Below, piece after piece: positions 1 through 8,203 of a stretch of 64,000 nt of DNA. Below the pieces are notes generated by a model. It made no database searches, had not been told where the DNA came from, and saw nothing but the letters and a program-made list of their open reading frames with translations. A program made the position numbers and the translations under genes. The DNA is from JAKVAV01 sp047632755 (lineage in GTDB: Bacteria > Bacteroidota > Bacteroidia > Flavobacteriales_D > Cryomorphaceae): positions 62,001 through 126,000 of the forward strand of contig JBLIDT010000003.1 in NCBI GenBank assembly GCA_047632755.1, written 5' to 3'. Numbering within the stretch: position 1 is the first letter of the stretch; each line of letters opens with the position of its first letter.

Positions 1-447
1 ATTGGCAGACTCGATGAAAAGTCAGAAGGGCTCTTGCTCCTCACCACTAATGGAAAGGTAAGCAACCTGATTCTCAGCAAAAAATTTGAAAAAGAATACT
101 TCGCCCAAGTTGACGGCATCGCCACAGAGGCGGCTATCGAAGAGTTGAAAACAGGAGTGGAGATCACCGTAGGCAAGGAACCTTATACCACAACTCCTTG
201 TCAGGCGAGAATCTTGGAAGAAGTCCCCTCATTTCTCGGGGAATCAAAACACGTGAGGGACGATCGGCATGGCCCGACTTCTTGGATCTCCGTTACGCTT
301 ACCGAAGGAAAGTTTAGGCAAGTGCGGAAGATGACTGCTGCCGCTGGTTTCCCCACCTTGAGGCTAGTTCGAGTCAGAATTGCATCTACAACTTTGGAAG
401 GTCTGCTGTCTGGAGAAGTAGTAGAAGTGGATCAATTCAAACTTTAA
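1..447 (+). CDS. rluE: 23S rRNA pseudouridine synthase, RluE-like (5' end outside window)
   Basis: Converts a uridine of 23S rRNA to pseudouridine. The reading frame is open from base 1, so the start and any N-terminal part lie upstream of the window. The first visible residues, IGRLDEKSEGLLLLT, are the RsuA/RluB/RluE-family catalytic motif; the Asp of GRLD is the nucleophile. Further family landmarks are KEYFAQVDG and, near the end, GKFRQVRKMTAAAGFPTLRL. The region between them (PSFLGESKHVRDDRHGPTSW) resembles RluE more than RluB or RsuA. The internal TTG at 34 is not a real start because it would remove the catalytic Asp. A PNPOx-like gene follows 24 bases later on the same strand. The family call is firm; the exact target uridine is inferred from the subfamily. 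Confidence 0.88.
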   Translation: MGRLDEKSEGLLLLTTNGKVSNLILSKKFEKEYFAQVDGIATEAAIEELKTGVEITVGKEPYTTTPCQARILEEVPSFLGESKHVRDDRHGPTSWISVTLTEGKFRQVRKMTAAAGFPTLRLVRVRIASTTLEGLLSGEVVEVDQFKL

Positions 448-471
448 CATGGTTTTCGCTGTTTTGATTCT

Positions 472-1047
472 ATGGGAAAAGTCATTGAAGCTCACCACGA
501 TTTAGCGACAATTCGAAGACTCTGCATCGGACAGCTGGCAAGAGGAATACAACAGAAAAATCACCCCTTTCGAGAAGTGGCAATGTCCACTGCCGCTGAT
601 ATCCCAAATATTCGGATGGTGGTTTTGAGAAAACTGGAACAAACTCCTTTGTCCATATTGGTTTACACCGATAGCCGTTCGGATAAGATTGCCGAGCTAA
701 AAGCCAATCCGCACGCAACATTTCTATTTTGGCATCCCACATCTAAGTTTCAGCTCAAGCTGAAAACCAAAGTCGTGACCCACCACAAGGACAAAATCGC
801 AATAGAACATTATAAGACAATAGGCGAAAGAGGGAGAGAGTCGTACAATACTGAGCAAGCTCCTGGCTCGGCAATAGACTCCGAGAAAGACCTTGAAACT
901 ATACTGAAAGAAAAATTCGATGACCGCTATTTTTGCGTTTTGGAATGCATTGTATTTGAAATGGAAGCACTTCAACTGAGACGCGAAGGGCATATAAGAG
1001 CACTGTTTTCTCTTGAAGCGGGCGAACAGAATTTCATTGTGCCTTAA
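472..1047 (+). CDS. FMN-binding pyridoxamine 5'-phosphate oxidase-like protein
   Basis: A 191-residue protein of the split-barrel PNPOx-like flavin-binding family (Alr4036/general-stress type), probably cytoplasmic. Diagnostic stretches are MSTAADIPNIRMVVLRK near residue 38, LVYTDSRSDKIAELKANPHA, and ATFLFWHPTSKFQLKLK, matching the FMN-binding strands of the family. It lacks the C-terminal substrate-binding segment of true PdxH, which is encoded elsewhere in this window (44003-44659). It is therefore probably a flavin- or heme-linked reductase/oxidase of unknown substrate rather than the vitamin B6 enzyme. It lies 24 bases after the rluE-like gene and may share its transcript. No terminator is visible in the 150 bases after it. 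Confidence 0.8.
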   Translation: MGKVIEAHHDLATIRRLCIGQLARGIQQKNHPFREVAMSTAADIPNIRMVVLRKLEQTPLSILVYTDSRSDKIAELKANPHATFLFWHPTSKFQLKLKTKVVTHHKDKIAIEHYKTIGERGRESYNTEQAPGSAIDSEKDLETILKEKFDDRYFCVLECIVFEMEALQLRREGHIRALFSLEAGEQNFIVP

Positions 1048-1198
1048 TCGAATTTTCCCACTAAACTCTCAGAAGTCAAGCTATAATAGGAAATTCTTAC
1101 GCACTCATCCAAACGCTAGCGTTCTTTTATGGCATCATCGTTACGGACTTTAACCGTCCCATTTTTGACTTAACACTGCGCCGCCCTGACCACATCAA

Positions 1199-2017
1199 CT
1201 AATAGTCCGTCTTGATCTTCTTATCAAAAGGCACTTTAAACTGATAGAGCACATCTCCCGAATTTTTGTCGTCGAGCACATCCAGACCATACTTTACTTT
1301 CTTGGGATCTCCGATCACCAATGTCCCGAACATGCGGTCCCAAATAGAAAAAATGTTTCCGTAGTTGCTATCCGTCCACGGGCGCTCAAAGTGGTGGTGA
1401 AACTTATGCATATTGGGCGTAATAAATACAAGTCCAATGGTCTTGTCAACCCAAGTGGGCACTGTAATGTTTGCGTGAGTGGAGTACGTGAAAAAGACGG
1501 TGATAATTCTATAAAGTAAATAAAAGGAGAGAGGCGCGCCTACAATGAGAGCGGCCAGTAATGAGAAGACTTCGCGCATGATATAGTCTCCAGGATGATG
1601 CCTCGTTCCGCTTGTTACATCTACCTCTGTATCGCTGTGGTGAACCATGTGAAAGCGCCACATGAAACTAACCTTATGCAGCAGGAAGTGAACAAAGTAT
1701 TGTGCTACCAAGTCGAATACCATCAATGCAATGAGCAGGTTGGCCCACAAGGGGAGATCAAATAGGAAAAGCAGACCGAACTCATTTATTTGAGTCCAGT
1801 TGAACACCCCGACGGTTAAAACCCCAAATAGAACATTGATGACGAGAGTAGTGCTCAGAAAAATCAAATTGATCTTAGCGTGTTTCCACTTTTTGTAGCT
1901 ATGCGAAATAAGTGGATAAACTCCTTCCGCAATCCAAGCTACTCCGATACATGAAATAACCCAAGCCAGCTTTTGCCAGGTAGGCATGTTCTCAAAAAAC
2001 AACAGCATCTTTTCCAT
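1199..2017 (-). CDS. Sterol desaturase/fatty acid hydroxylase superfamily membrane protein
   Basis: A 272-residue integral membrane di-iron oxygenase. The histidine clusters of the family are present in order: HFLLH at about residues 111-115, HMVHH at 124-128 and HKFHHH at 205-210, with a further His in the segment THANITVPTW. Hydrophobic stretches near residues 15-40, 55-75, 85-115 and 150-180 fit four or more membrane spans. Members hydroxylate or desaturate lipid-like substrates (sterols, fatty acids, carotenoids, ornithine lipids); the substrate here cannot be told. It stands alone, convergent with the PNPOx-like gene. The start used gives an N-terminus MEKMLLFFENMP just ahead of the first membrane span. 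Confidence 0.85.
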   Translation of the reverse strand: MEKMLLFFENMPTWQKLAWVISCIGVAWIAEGVYPLISHSYKKWKHAKINLIFLSTTLVINVLFGVLTVGVFNWTQINEFGLLFLFDLPLWANLLIALMVFDLVAQYFVHFLLHKVSFMWRFHMVHHSDTEVDVTSGTRHHPGDYIMREVFSLLAALIVGAPLSFYLLYRIITVFFTYSTHANITVPTWVDKTIGLVFITPNMHKFHHHFERPWTDSNYGNIFSIWDRMFGTLVIGDPKKVKYGLDVLDDKNSGDVLYQFKVPFDKKIKTDY

Positions 2018-2230
2018 TCTTCACAATTTTTCAAACAGCCAAATTAAGGGATTTGAATCATTTTTATTTTTAATAAGCGTTTAAATAGTTTTGGTAAACC
2101 CAATTAAAATATAAAGCGGATCAACTAGATTCTGATCGAGTAAGTTGAATTAACTAGCTCTTCAAAATGAGGTAAGAGCACTATTGGATTTCCAACTGCT
2201 GAAAGAAGGAGATCGATATTAGAAGACTTA

Positions 2231-4123
2231 CTATTCCCTCAATTCTTTCTCGACAGTAGTCTTTAGCCACACTTTGCATTGGGTAAATGTGTCGAAAACA
2301 TGATCGAATGGCAGCACATTTGGAATCACCTTCATTTTACCGAGTAAAGTCAAAATCTGTCTATTTGCTCCGCTTACAGCGACCACGACGTCTTTAGCGT
2401 GAAGCTCTTCAATAATTGCTTCTAGCGCATAGACTCCAGATTGATCAATAAACGGAACTCGGTCCATTCGCATTATGAACACCTTCATATCTGGCAATGC
2501 CGAGACCATACCACGAAAGTGAGAGGTAAACCCAAAAAAGAGGGGCCCATTTAATCTTTTTATGACCACTTTATCTCTGAGCGACTCGCTCATTTCAATT
2601 TCGCTCTGCCAGTCGTTAGCTTGAGAAGCACCAAGAGTAAGATCAGAAACAACAACTCTTTCTACTGCGAGATCACTCATTCTTTTTAGGAAAACTACAG
2701 CCGCGAGCACAAGACCCACAGCAACTGCATAAACCAGTTGCCAAAAGACAGTGAGAATGAAGACCACAACTAGAATAAGCTTTTCTGACCATTGCATTTT
2801 CGGCAGAGCTCTAATTCCTTTGTAGTCCATCACTCCTATACCAACGGTAATAAGTATACCTGCAAGGACCGCAGCAGGGATGTTTGAGGCCAATGGTCCG
2901 AGAAGAATTAAAATAACGAATAGCAAAACTCCTGATATCATTCCCGATAGCTTTGTCTTACCACCCGCTTGAATATTTACAACGGTTCGGATAGTCGCTC
3001 CAGCACCAGGTAATCCACCAAATAAAGCGGCCACACCATTGCCAATTCCTTGACCAATCAATTCTTTATTAGAATCGTGCCTAGTCTTGGTCATGCTATC
3101 TGCTACCACCGAAGTGAGAAGGGAGTCGATTCCACCTAAAAGGGCGAGCATTAAGGCAGTGACTAAGTATGGTATAATTGCACTCAAATTAAATTCGGTG
3201 AGAATACTCGATTGAAACTTCGGGAATCCAGTCGGTATTTCTTGGATGAGACGGTAATCAAACCCCGTGAAGTAAGCACCTCCAGACACGAGCAGTAGTG
3301 CAATTAAAGTGCTGGGGACAGTTGTGGTGATTTTTTTGAATCCAAAAATGATTAGGATGGTGAGAAGAGTCAGCGAAAATTCAATGAAATTTATTTTTTC
3401 AAGCGCCCTAGGTAGATACCTAAGAGCGCCAATAACTCCTTTCCCATCATTTTCTGCTAGGATTAATGCCTCTTTGTGAATGTCGTCCTTGGTGATCAGT
3501 TCGGCCCTGCCAATGGTCTCCCTAAATTCTTCAAGAACCAAAATGCCATCTTCAGCCTCTTCCTTTAGAATTCTATCTAGAATCAGCTCTTCTGCGTGCG
3601 GCTTAAACTTTTCTATTACCTCTTCATTTTCGCCAGCATAAAAGCCAAGTGCTGGAGGAATCTGTGTTACTAGGATGATTACACCGATACCAGTCATAAA
3701 TCCTGATACGACTGTATAAGGGATGAATCGAATATAAGTACCAAGTTTAAGAACTCCTAGGACAATTTGAAAGATTCCCGCAAGGAAAAAAACCATGAAA
3801 ATAACAGGTAGCGCCTCATTCAATCTTCCCTCAAAGGTTTGAATCAAACCTGCAACTACAATCATGCTCAGGGCAGTCATTGGAGCGGTAGGTCCTGATA
3901 TTTGAGTTGGTGTTCCACCAAAAAAAGAGGCGAAAAAAGCAATGAAGGCAGCCCCATAAAGTCCTGCGGCGGGACCTAATCCGGATTGCTCTCCAAAAGC
4001 AAGAGCAAGGGGCAAGGCTACAACTCCCGAAGTCAAGCCACCAAAAAGATCGCTTTTAAAATGACTTAAATCGAGAACCCTCTTCTTCATCGGGTAATGA
4101 TAGGCTAAATTACTGTCTTTCAA
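2231..4123 (-). CDS. SulP family anion transporter with STAS domain (630 aa)
   Basis: An inner-membrane SLC26/SulP transporter. The N-terminus has the family motif region (GLTSGVVALPLALAFG, then GPTAPMTALSMIVV), followed by multiple membrane spans and a C-terminal STAS domain (about residues 520-625; RMDRVPFIDQSGVYALEAI). SulP proteins move sulfate, bicarbonate or other anions; the substrate is not deducible here. A charged insert of about 75 residues (roughly 165-240, rich in Glu/Lys/Asp) separates two membrane spans and makes the protein longer than its upstream neighbour. It lies 264 bases downstream of a second SulP gene on the same strand, so the pair may be co-regulated, though the gap is large enough for its own promoter. 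Confidence 0.88.
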   Translation of the reverse strand: MKDSNLAYHYPMKKRVLDLSHFKSDLFGGLTSGVVALPLALAFGEQSGLGPAAGLYGAAFIAFFASFFGGTPTQISGPTAPMTALSMIVVAGLIQTFEGRLNEALPVIFMVFFLAGIFQIVLGVLKLGTYIRFIPYTVVSGFMTGIGVIILVTQIPPALGFYAGENEEVIEKFKPHAEELILDRILKEEAEDGILVLEEFRETIGRAELITKDDIHKEALILAENDGKGVIGALRYLPRALEKINFIEFSLTLLTILIIFGFKKITTTVPSTLIALLLVSGGAYFTGFDYRLIQEIPTGFPKFQSSILTEFNLSAIIPYLVTALMLALLGGIDSLLTSVVADSMTKTRHDSNKELIGQGIGNGVAALFGGLPGAGATIRTVVNIQAGGKTKLSGMISGVLLFVILILLGPLASNIPAAVLAGILITVGIGVMDYKGIRALPKMQWSEKLILVVVFILTVFWQLVYAVAVGLVLAAVVFLKRMSDLAVERVVVSDLTLGASQANDWQSEIEMSESLRDKVVIKRLNGPLFFGFTSHFRGMVSALPDMKVFIMRMDRVPFIDQSGVYALEAIIEELHAKDVVVAVSGANRQILTLLGKMKVIPNVLPFDHVFDTFTQCKVWLKTTVEKELRE

Positions 4124-4387
4124 AAAGTAGGAAGGTGGTCAGTGAAGAAATCAACAGCTTCGGATTAGCAATTTGAATCACAAAATGTCTCGAATCAACT
4201 TGTCTTCAAATTGAATGGATTGGCTATTTTCAATCCTATATTTCTACATCATGCACAGCAGTTTTGATCACTTTTTTAGAATTATTTTGAATTAGTGAAC
4301 TCGATAATGCAAAACTTTGTGCGATTGGAAATTACACCATAGCAAGGATTCTTATTGTGATGTGTGGGAAATAAATGGTCAATGAGT

Positions 4388-5926
4388 TTAATCCAGCACA
4401 GGGATGTTTATACTTTCAACAGTAATTTCTCGCTTTGGAGCAGTCTCGATAAATTCGTGAATCACTTCCAAGGCATCGTGATCAAACTGTGTTGTCCTAG
4501 ATCCATCCATTACAACTCTACTTTTAGCGGGCAGCTTGTCGAGGGTTGTTCTCAAGTCGGCTTTGTTTAAGAATGAGACGTGTTCGCTTAGTCTGATTCT
4601 GATCTGATCTGGTTTACCATTTTTCCCTGCTTCGTCCTCGTAGAGATATGGACTGTGGTAATTGCTTCGGATGATATAGAATATTCCGATACTCATACCG
4701 ATTAGAATACCTATCAAAAGGTCTGTGAACATAATAGAAACAACGGTAGCAATGAATGGAATAAACTGTTTGTTTCCCATTTTGAAGTAACTCCTGTATA
4801 TAGTGGGCTTCGTTAATTTAAATCCAACGTATATCAAAATCCCAGCAAGTGAAGCGAGCGGGATCATTTGCATTACTCCAGGGATAAGGGCCACCGAAAT
4901 CAATAGAAAGATACCATGCAAAATAGCAGAAAGTTTGGTTTTTGCACCAGCTTCAATATTCGTTGAGCTTCGAACAATTACAGACGTTATCGGCAGTCCG
5001 CCAATCAATCCACTGATGATATTTCCCACTCCTTGTGCTTTCAGCTCAGGGTTTTGCGGAGAGTGTCTGTTTTCGGGATCCAGTCGGTCGGCAGCTTCCA
5101 AACTCAAGAGCGTCTCCAGACTCGCCACTATAGCTAAAGTTACTCCCACAATGTAGACATCGATGTTTGTAAGCATAGACCAATCAGGATGAATCATTTC
5201 ATCTTGCAATTCTCCAAAATCATTGATCACAGGAAGCGAAACCATATGGGTCGCGTCAATAGCCAATTCGGGAACGAAGCCTTCAAAAAAGAGATTGACT
5301 AATACTCCGACAACCACCACCAAAACTCCACCCGGAATATCTTTGAGTATAGGAATTTTCTTTAGCCACTTCGTAGCCCAAAGAAACATGAGGGCGAGGG
5401 AAGTAAAACCTATAATAGCGCTTCCAATTTGCATGTTCTCGATAGCATCCAAGATAGCTGTAAAGGTGTTGCTTCCATCACTCTGCAAAAATTCCATCTC
5501 TCCAAATGCGTCATTGTCAAACCCGATAAGGTGAGGGATTTGCTTGAGGATCAGGATAAGACCAATAGCGGCCAACATTCCTTTAATAACTGCAGAAGGA
5601 AAATAGAGTCCGATTACACCAGCTTTAGCAAAGCCAAGAATGACTTGAAGAACTCCTGCAATTACGACGGCGAGCATAAATGCTTCAAGTGTGCCCAGAG
5701 TATCAAGTGCATTCAATACTATTACTACCAGACCCGCAGCAGGTCCGCTAACGCTGGTGGAAGATTGACTAAGTGTGCCGATAATTATGCCACCGATTAT
5801 ACCTGAAATAATCCCTGAAAAAAGCGGGACACCTGATGCCAAGGCTATACCTAAACAGAGTGGGAGTGCTACTAAAAATACTACGATAGATGAAGCGAAG
5901 TCTCGCTTAATATGAGAAAATATCAT
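4388..5926 (-). CDS. SulP family inorganic anion transporter (512 aa)
   Basis: A second SulP/SLC26 inner-membrane transporter, shorter than its downstream neighbour. It starts MIFSHIKRDFASSIVVFLVALPLCLGIALASG, the canonical first span, followed by SVSGPAAGLVVIVLNAL (family GPAAG loop). A short C-terminal STAS-like region (about residues 430-510, RVVMDGSRTTQFDHDALEVI) follows. This short type is often next to carbonic anhydrase in marine bacteria, where bicarbonate uptake is suspected, but no carbonic anhydrase gene is in this window. A small exported protein gene starts 55 bases upstream in the same orientation. Confidence 0.87.
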   Translation of the reverse strand: MIFSHIKRDFASSIVVFLVALPLCLGIALASGVPLFSGIISGIIGGIIIGTLSQSSTSVSGPAAGLVVIVLNALDTLGTLEAFMLAVVIAGVLQVILGFAKAGVIGLYFPSAVIKGMLAAIGLILILKQIPHLIGFDNDAFGEMEFLQSDGSNTFTAILDAIENMQIGSAIIGFTSLALMFLWATKWLKKIPILKDIPGGVLVVVVGVLVNLFFEGFVPELAIDATHMVSLPVINDFGELQDEMIHPDWSMLTNIDVYIVGVTLAIVASLETLLSLEAADRLDPENRHSPQNPELKAQGVGNIISGLIGGLPITSVIVRSSTNIEAGAKTKLSAILHGIFLLISVALIPGVMQMIPLASLAGILIYVGFKLTKPTIYRSYFKMGNKQFIPFIATVVSIMFTDLLIGILIGMSIGIFYIIRSNYHSPYLYEDEAGKNGKPDQIRIRLSEHVSFLNKADLRTTLDKLPAKSRVVMDGSRTTQFDHDALEVIHEFIETAPKREITVESINIPVLD

Positions 5927-5981
5927 AAAAAATTCGGGTGATTTATGAGAAAAAAATGCTAGGAAGAAAAGGGCTAATAAA

Positions 5982-6269
5982 TCACCTTTTGGGAGGTGGG
6001 ATAGCCACTTCTAAGAAATTGAATAACCTAAGCTCTTCTGAAAAGAATGCCAGACAACGATCATTTGATCGAACGGTTTGATCCCTCAATAAGAATTGAT
6101 CCAAAAAGAATCGAATATCTACATCTTCAATTTCACCCTCTGATTCTTCAGCGAGATCCGCAGTGTTGAACTTCACATCGTCCTGAATGCTCCATTGACT
6201 GCAAATGGTCGAAAAAGTTAATATTCCGACAATAGTGTATAATAAAAGTTTTTGCATCGATCGTGTCAC
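5982..6269 (-). CDS. Small exported hypothetical protein upstream of the SulP pair
   Basis: A 95-residue protein of unknown function. Residues 5-23 (MQKLLLYTIVGILTFSTIC) look like a signal peptide, so the likely start is the internal Met at residue 5 (base 6257) rather than the upstream Met. The mature part is acidic, then ends in a Phe-rich region and IPPPKR. Small exported proteins with a proline-rich tail are common just ahead of transporter genes in Bacteroidota, but I cannot name a family. It is on the same strand as the two SulP genes with a 55-base gap, which suggests co-transcription. Confidence 0.5.
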   Translation of the reverse strand: MTRSMQKLLLYTIVGILTFSTICSQWSIQDDVKFNTADLAEESEGEIEDVDIRFFLDQFLLRDQTVRSNDRCLAFFSEELRLFNFLEVAIPPPKR

Positions 6270-6281
6270 TAAAAACGAAAA

Positions 6282-6431
6282 TTACAAATTTTCATCAACT
6301 CTGGGCCCGTAAATTTCAGCGATTTTCCTTGCATGGCTTTTGAATCCAACAGAACCCTTATGAAATTTGACCCCCCGAGCTGAATTCAGCTTAACAGCAA
6401 TGACAGGATATTGTTTTATTGGCAATAACCG
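6282..6431 (-). pseudogene. Possible decayed reading frame between riboswitch-like element and small exported gene
   Basis: On the minus strand a frame of 49 codons without a start codon reads RLLPIKQYPVIAVKLNSARG, then KFHKGSVGFKSHARKIAEIYGP, and ends DENL-stop at 6282. It looks protein-like in composition. The same frame continues upstream through one TGA at 6432-6434 (VPPRPSQYRYLQ-stop), as if a Trp codon had mutated. I do not recognise the family, and a 50-codon open frame can occur by chance, so this is tentative. It could be the C-terminal remnant of a gene that once followed the TPP-like element. Confidence 0.25.
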
Positions 6432-6514
6432 TCATTGCAAATACCTGTATTGTGATGGGCGAGGAGGAACTCATCAAAGCTTTGAAAGAAAGATCAAATG
6501 CCTCTCTTTGGCAT

Positions 6515-6612
6515 TTCGAGCTACTTCCCTAGCCTGACAGAATCAGGTTCATTTACTATTCGACCGCCCTCAGACCTAAACTCTTGGTAATTGTTATCCC
6601 CTCCAAAAGCTG
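6515..6612 (-). promoter_or_regulatory. Degenerate TPP-riboswitch-like element (orphan)
   Basis: Read on the minus strand, the segment contains GGAGGGG, then GGTCTGAGGG, then TGAACCTGATTCTG and TCAGGCTAGGGAAGTAGC. These correspond in order and spacing to the TPP (thi-box) landmarks GGGG, GCTGAGA, TGAACCTGAT and GCGTAGGGAA. The TGAACCTGAT and TAGGGAA parts fit well; the CTGAGA and GCGTAGGG parts are off consensus. Directly downstream lies a small hairpin (AAATGCC/GGCATTT) followed by a T-rich run, which could be its terminator. No thiamine gene follows, so this may be an orphaned or decayed switch. A covariance-model search (Rfam RF00059) would decide. Confidence 0.35.
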
Positions 6613-6632
6613 TTTTCTTGAACACATCCAAA

Positions 6633-6664
6633 AATAAAAAACCCCGATCAGATGACCGGGGTTT
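6633..6664 (-). terminator. Rho-independent terminator after the YceI gene
   Basis: On the minus strand the YceI gene is followed by a GC-rich hairpin, CCCCGGTCATCTGATCGGGG, then TTTTTTATTTTTGG. The stem plus U-run is typical of an intrinsic terminator, and it lies within 60 bases of the stop codon. Confidence 0.8.
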
Positions 6665-6687
6665 CTATGTAAGATTAATGTGAAGAA

Positions 6688-7362
6688 TTACATTGTAGCG
6701 TCAGCCACTGCAACTATGGTAAATTCCAGATCCAAATCGTCAGAAATGATTTTATCCTCCGCTCCCAAGTCAAAAGCGACATTGTACTTTTGACGATCTA
6801 ATGTCATTGAACCAGTAGCTTTTACTTTACCGTCCATTGTCTCCATTGTAACATTTTCCATTGTCTCAGCATTCGTGATGCCTCGGATAGTCATGTCTCC
6901 CATGATTTTCCCCTCTTCCATTCCAGTAACTTGGAAAGTAGCAGTAGGAAAAGAATCAATGGCAAAAAAGTCAGGTGAAGAAAGGTGTCCAACCAGTTTT
7001 TCAGGTGTACTTCCTTCTTCAGGCTTGTAGGCATCATCAGTAGGAATAATAGTATTCATTTCTACTATGAATGTACCGTCTACGATTTTACCGTTTTCCA
7101 TGGTCATCATTCCCTTCTGGAAAGCAATGGTACCCGCATGGCCGTAAATACTCACACCACCAATTTTAAGCATATTACCTTCCCAGGCTAGCATACTCTC
7201 TTCTTGAGAAAGCGTATAGGATCCTGATGGACCATCGGTTTCCGCTGTCTCTTCATTCATTGAAGTATCTTCTGTTTCAGAAGTTCCTTCAGTCGCTCCT
7301 CCGCAGGAAAACAAAAATAGACCTAAAGCTAGGCTACATGTAAAGCTTAATACTTTTCTCAT
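6688..7362 (-). CDS. YceI family lipoprotein
   Basis: A 224-residue exported lipoprotein. The N-terminus is a signal peptide ending in a lipobox (LFLFSC, Cys20), followed by an acidic Ser/Thr/Glu linker to about residue 45. The rest is a YceI domain: an eight-stranded lipocalin-like barrel that binds isoprenoid-type lipids. Visible family stretches include SMLAWEGNMLKIGG, HAGTIAFQKGMM, FFAIDSFPTATFQVT and the C-terminal VAFDLGAEDKIISDDLDLEFTIVA. The gene stands alone, with a good Bacteroidota promoter upstream and a terminator downstream. The ligand and role are unknown. Confidence 0.88.
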   Translation of the reverse strand: MRKVLSFTCSLALGLFLFSCGGATEGTSETEDTSMNEETAETDGPSGSYTLSQEESMLAWEGNMLKIGGVSIYGHAGTIAFQKGMMTMENGKIVDGTFIVEMNTIIPTDDAYKPEEGSTPEKLVGHLSSPDFFAIDSFPTATFQVTGMEEGKIMGDMTIRGITNAETMENVTMETMDGKVKATGSMTLDRQKYNVAFDLGAEDKIISDDLDLEFTIVAVADATM

Positions 7363-7379
7363 ATTGTTTTATTTGAGTA

Positions 7380-7387
7380 CAAATATA
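7380..7387 (-). promoter_or_regulatory. -7 box of the YceI gene promoter
   Basis: Read on the minus strand this is TATATTTG, a perfect match to the Bacteroidota -7 element TAnnTTTG, 18 bases upstream of the YceI start codon. A clear TTG at -33 is not evident (the upstream region reads CTGTCAAC), so the call rests on the -7 box and position. Confidence 0.5.
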
Positions 7388-7454
7388 CCTTAAACGATTT
7401 GTTGACAGGCTTTTTCAGAAAAGTATTGTTCACGAAATGAGGTCAACAATGCAC

Positions 7455-7585
7455 AAAAAAAAACTCCGCTGGTTAGGCGGAGCACTTGTAAGTTAGCATC
7501 TTGATTTTTTACATCAAAATCATTGGTTGCCCTTAAGACGGGCCATCCTCTTATGGTTGCCATTCATCGAAGAAAAAAAATAATT
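7455..7585 (-). ncRNA. Candidate small RNA with intrinsic terminator
   Basis: In the 327-base gap between the YceI and DUF2141 genes, the minus strand can form three successive hairpins: GGCCC/GGGC around 7530-7550, TTGAT/ATCAA around 7500-7520, and a strong CTCCGC/GCGGAG stem followed by nine T residues at about 7456-7480. The last is a textbook intrinsic terminator that does not follow any visible gene on that strand. The YceI gene below has its own promoter, so this looks like a separate short transcript or a leader. It does not match 6S, SRP, tmRNA or RNase P RNA in any way I can recognise. A short frame (MATIRGWPVLRATNDF) overlaps it but runs through the hairpins and is probably not a gene. 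Confidence 0.35.
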
Positions 7586-7689
7586 GATCGATTATTAGCC
7601 TGAATTCTAGTCCATTAAAAATAGGAGTAGAACTTTGATGATTAGGGAATTTTAAAGTCATCTTTGTATTACAGATGTAATTAAGTCAA

Positions 7690-8115
7690 ATGAAGTATAT
7701 TCTTAGTGTTATTCTATTGGTTTTTGGAGGACTTAACTTGACGGAATCAGAAGACGATCTTGTGACCATAAGAGTGATAATCACCAATGTCGAAAACGAC
7801 GATTCCAAAATCATGATCGCTGTTTTCAGTCATTACACTACTTTCCTAACAGAAGAGATGTACCGGCAGCAAATTATTGCAGTATCAGATTATACCGAGA
7901 CCGTTGTCGAGTTTAAAGTTGCAAAAGGAGAGTACGCCATTGCAATATTTCAAGACATGAACAAAAATGGAGACCTAGATAGAAATATCTTCTCTTATCC
8001 CTCTGAGCCATTTGGTTTCTCTAATAATTATCGACCTCTAGTAAAACCCCCTCATTGGACTGATGTGGCATTTCAAGTAGAGGGTGAGAAAACGATTGAA
8101 GTCAATTTGAGATAG
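7690..8115 (+). CDS. DUF2141 domain exported protein
   Basis: A 141-residue protein with an N-terminal signal peptide (MKYILSVILLVFGGLNL) followed by a DUF2141 domain. Family landmarks are the calcium-loop-like segment QDMNKNGDLDRN near residue 95 and PSEPFGFSNN just after it. The function of DUF2141 is unknown; members are small beta-rich envelope proteins common in Bacteroidota. A possible promoter sits upstream: TTG in 7634-7640 and CATCTTTG at 7661-7668, one base off the TAnnTTTG consensus. A bidirectional terminator follows. Confidence 0.82.
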   Translation: MKYILSVILLVFGGLNLTESEDDLVTIRVIITNVENDDSKIMIAVFSHYTTFLTEEMYRQQIIAVSDYTETVVEFKVAKGEYAIAIFQDMNKNGDLDRNIFSYPSEPFGFSNNYRPLVKPPHWTDVAFQVEGEKTIEVNLR

Positions 8116-8152
8116 GCTCTTTCTTAAGAGATTAATAAGACTTCTCATAAAA

Positions 8153-8180
8153 AAAGCCGTCGAATATTTTCGACGGCTTT
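8153..8180. terminator. Bidirectional terminator between the DUF2141 gene and clpC
   Basis: A near-perfect stem AAAGCCGTCGA / TCGACGGCTTT with a short loop, flanked by an A-run on the left and T-rich sequence on the right. It serves clpC (minus strand, with seven T residues after the stem) best, and can also end the convergent DUF2141 transcript. Confidence 0.85.
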
Positions 8181-8203
8181 CTCATTTTATAATTTATTAA
8201 AGA

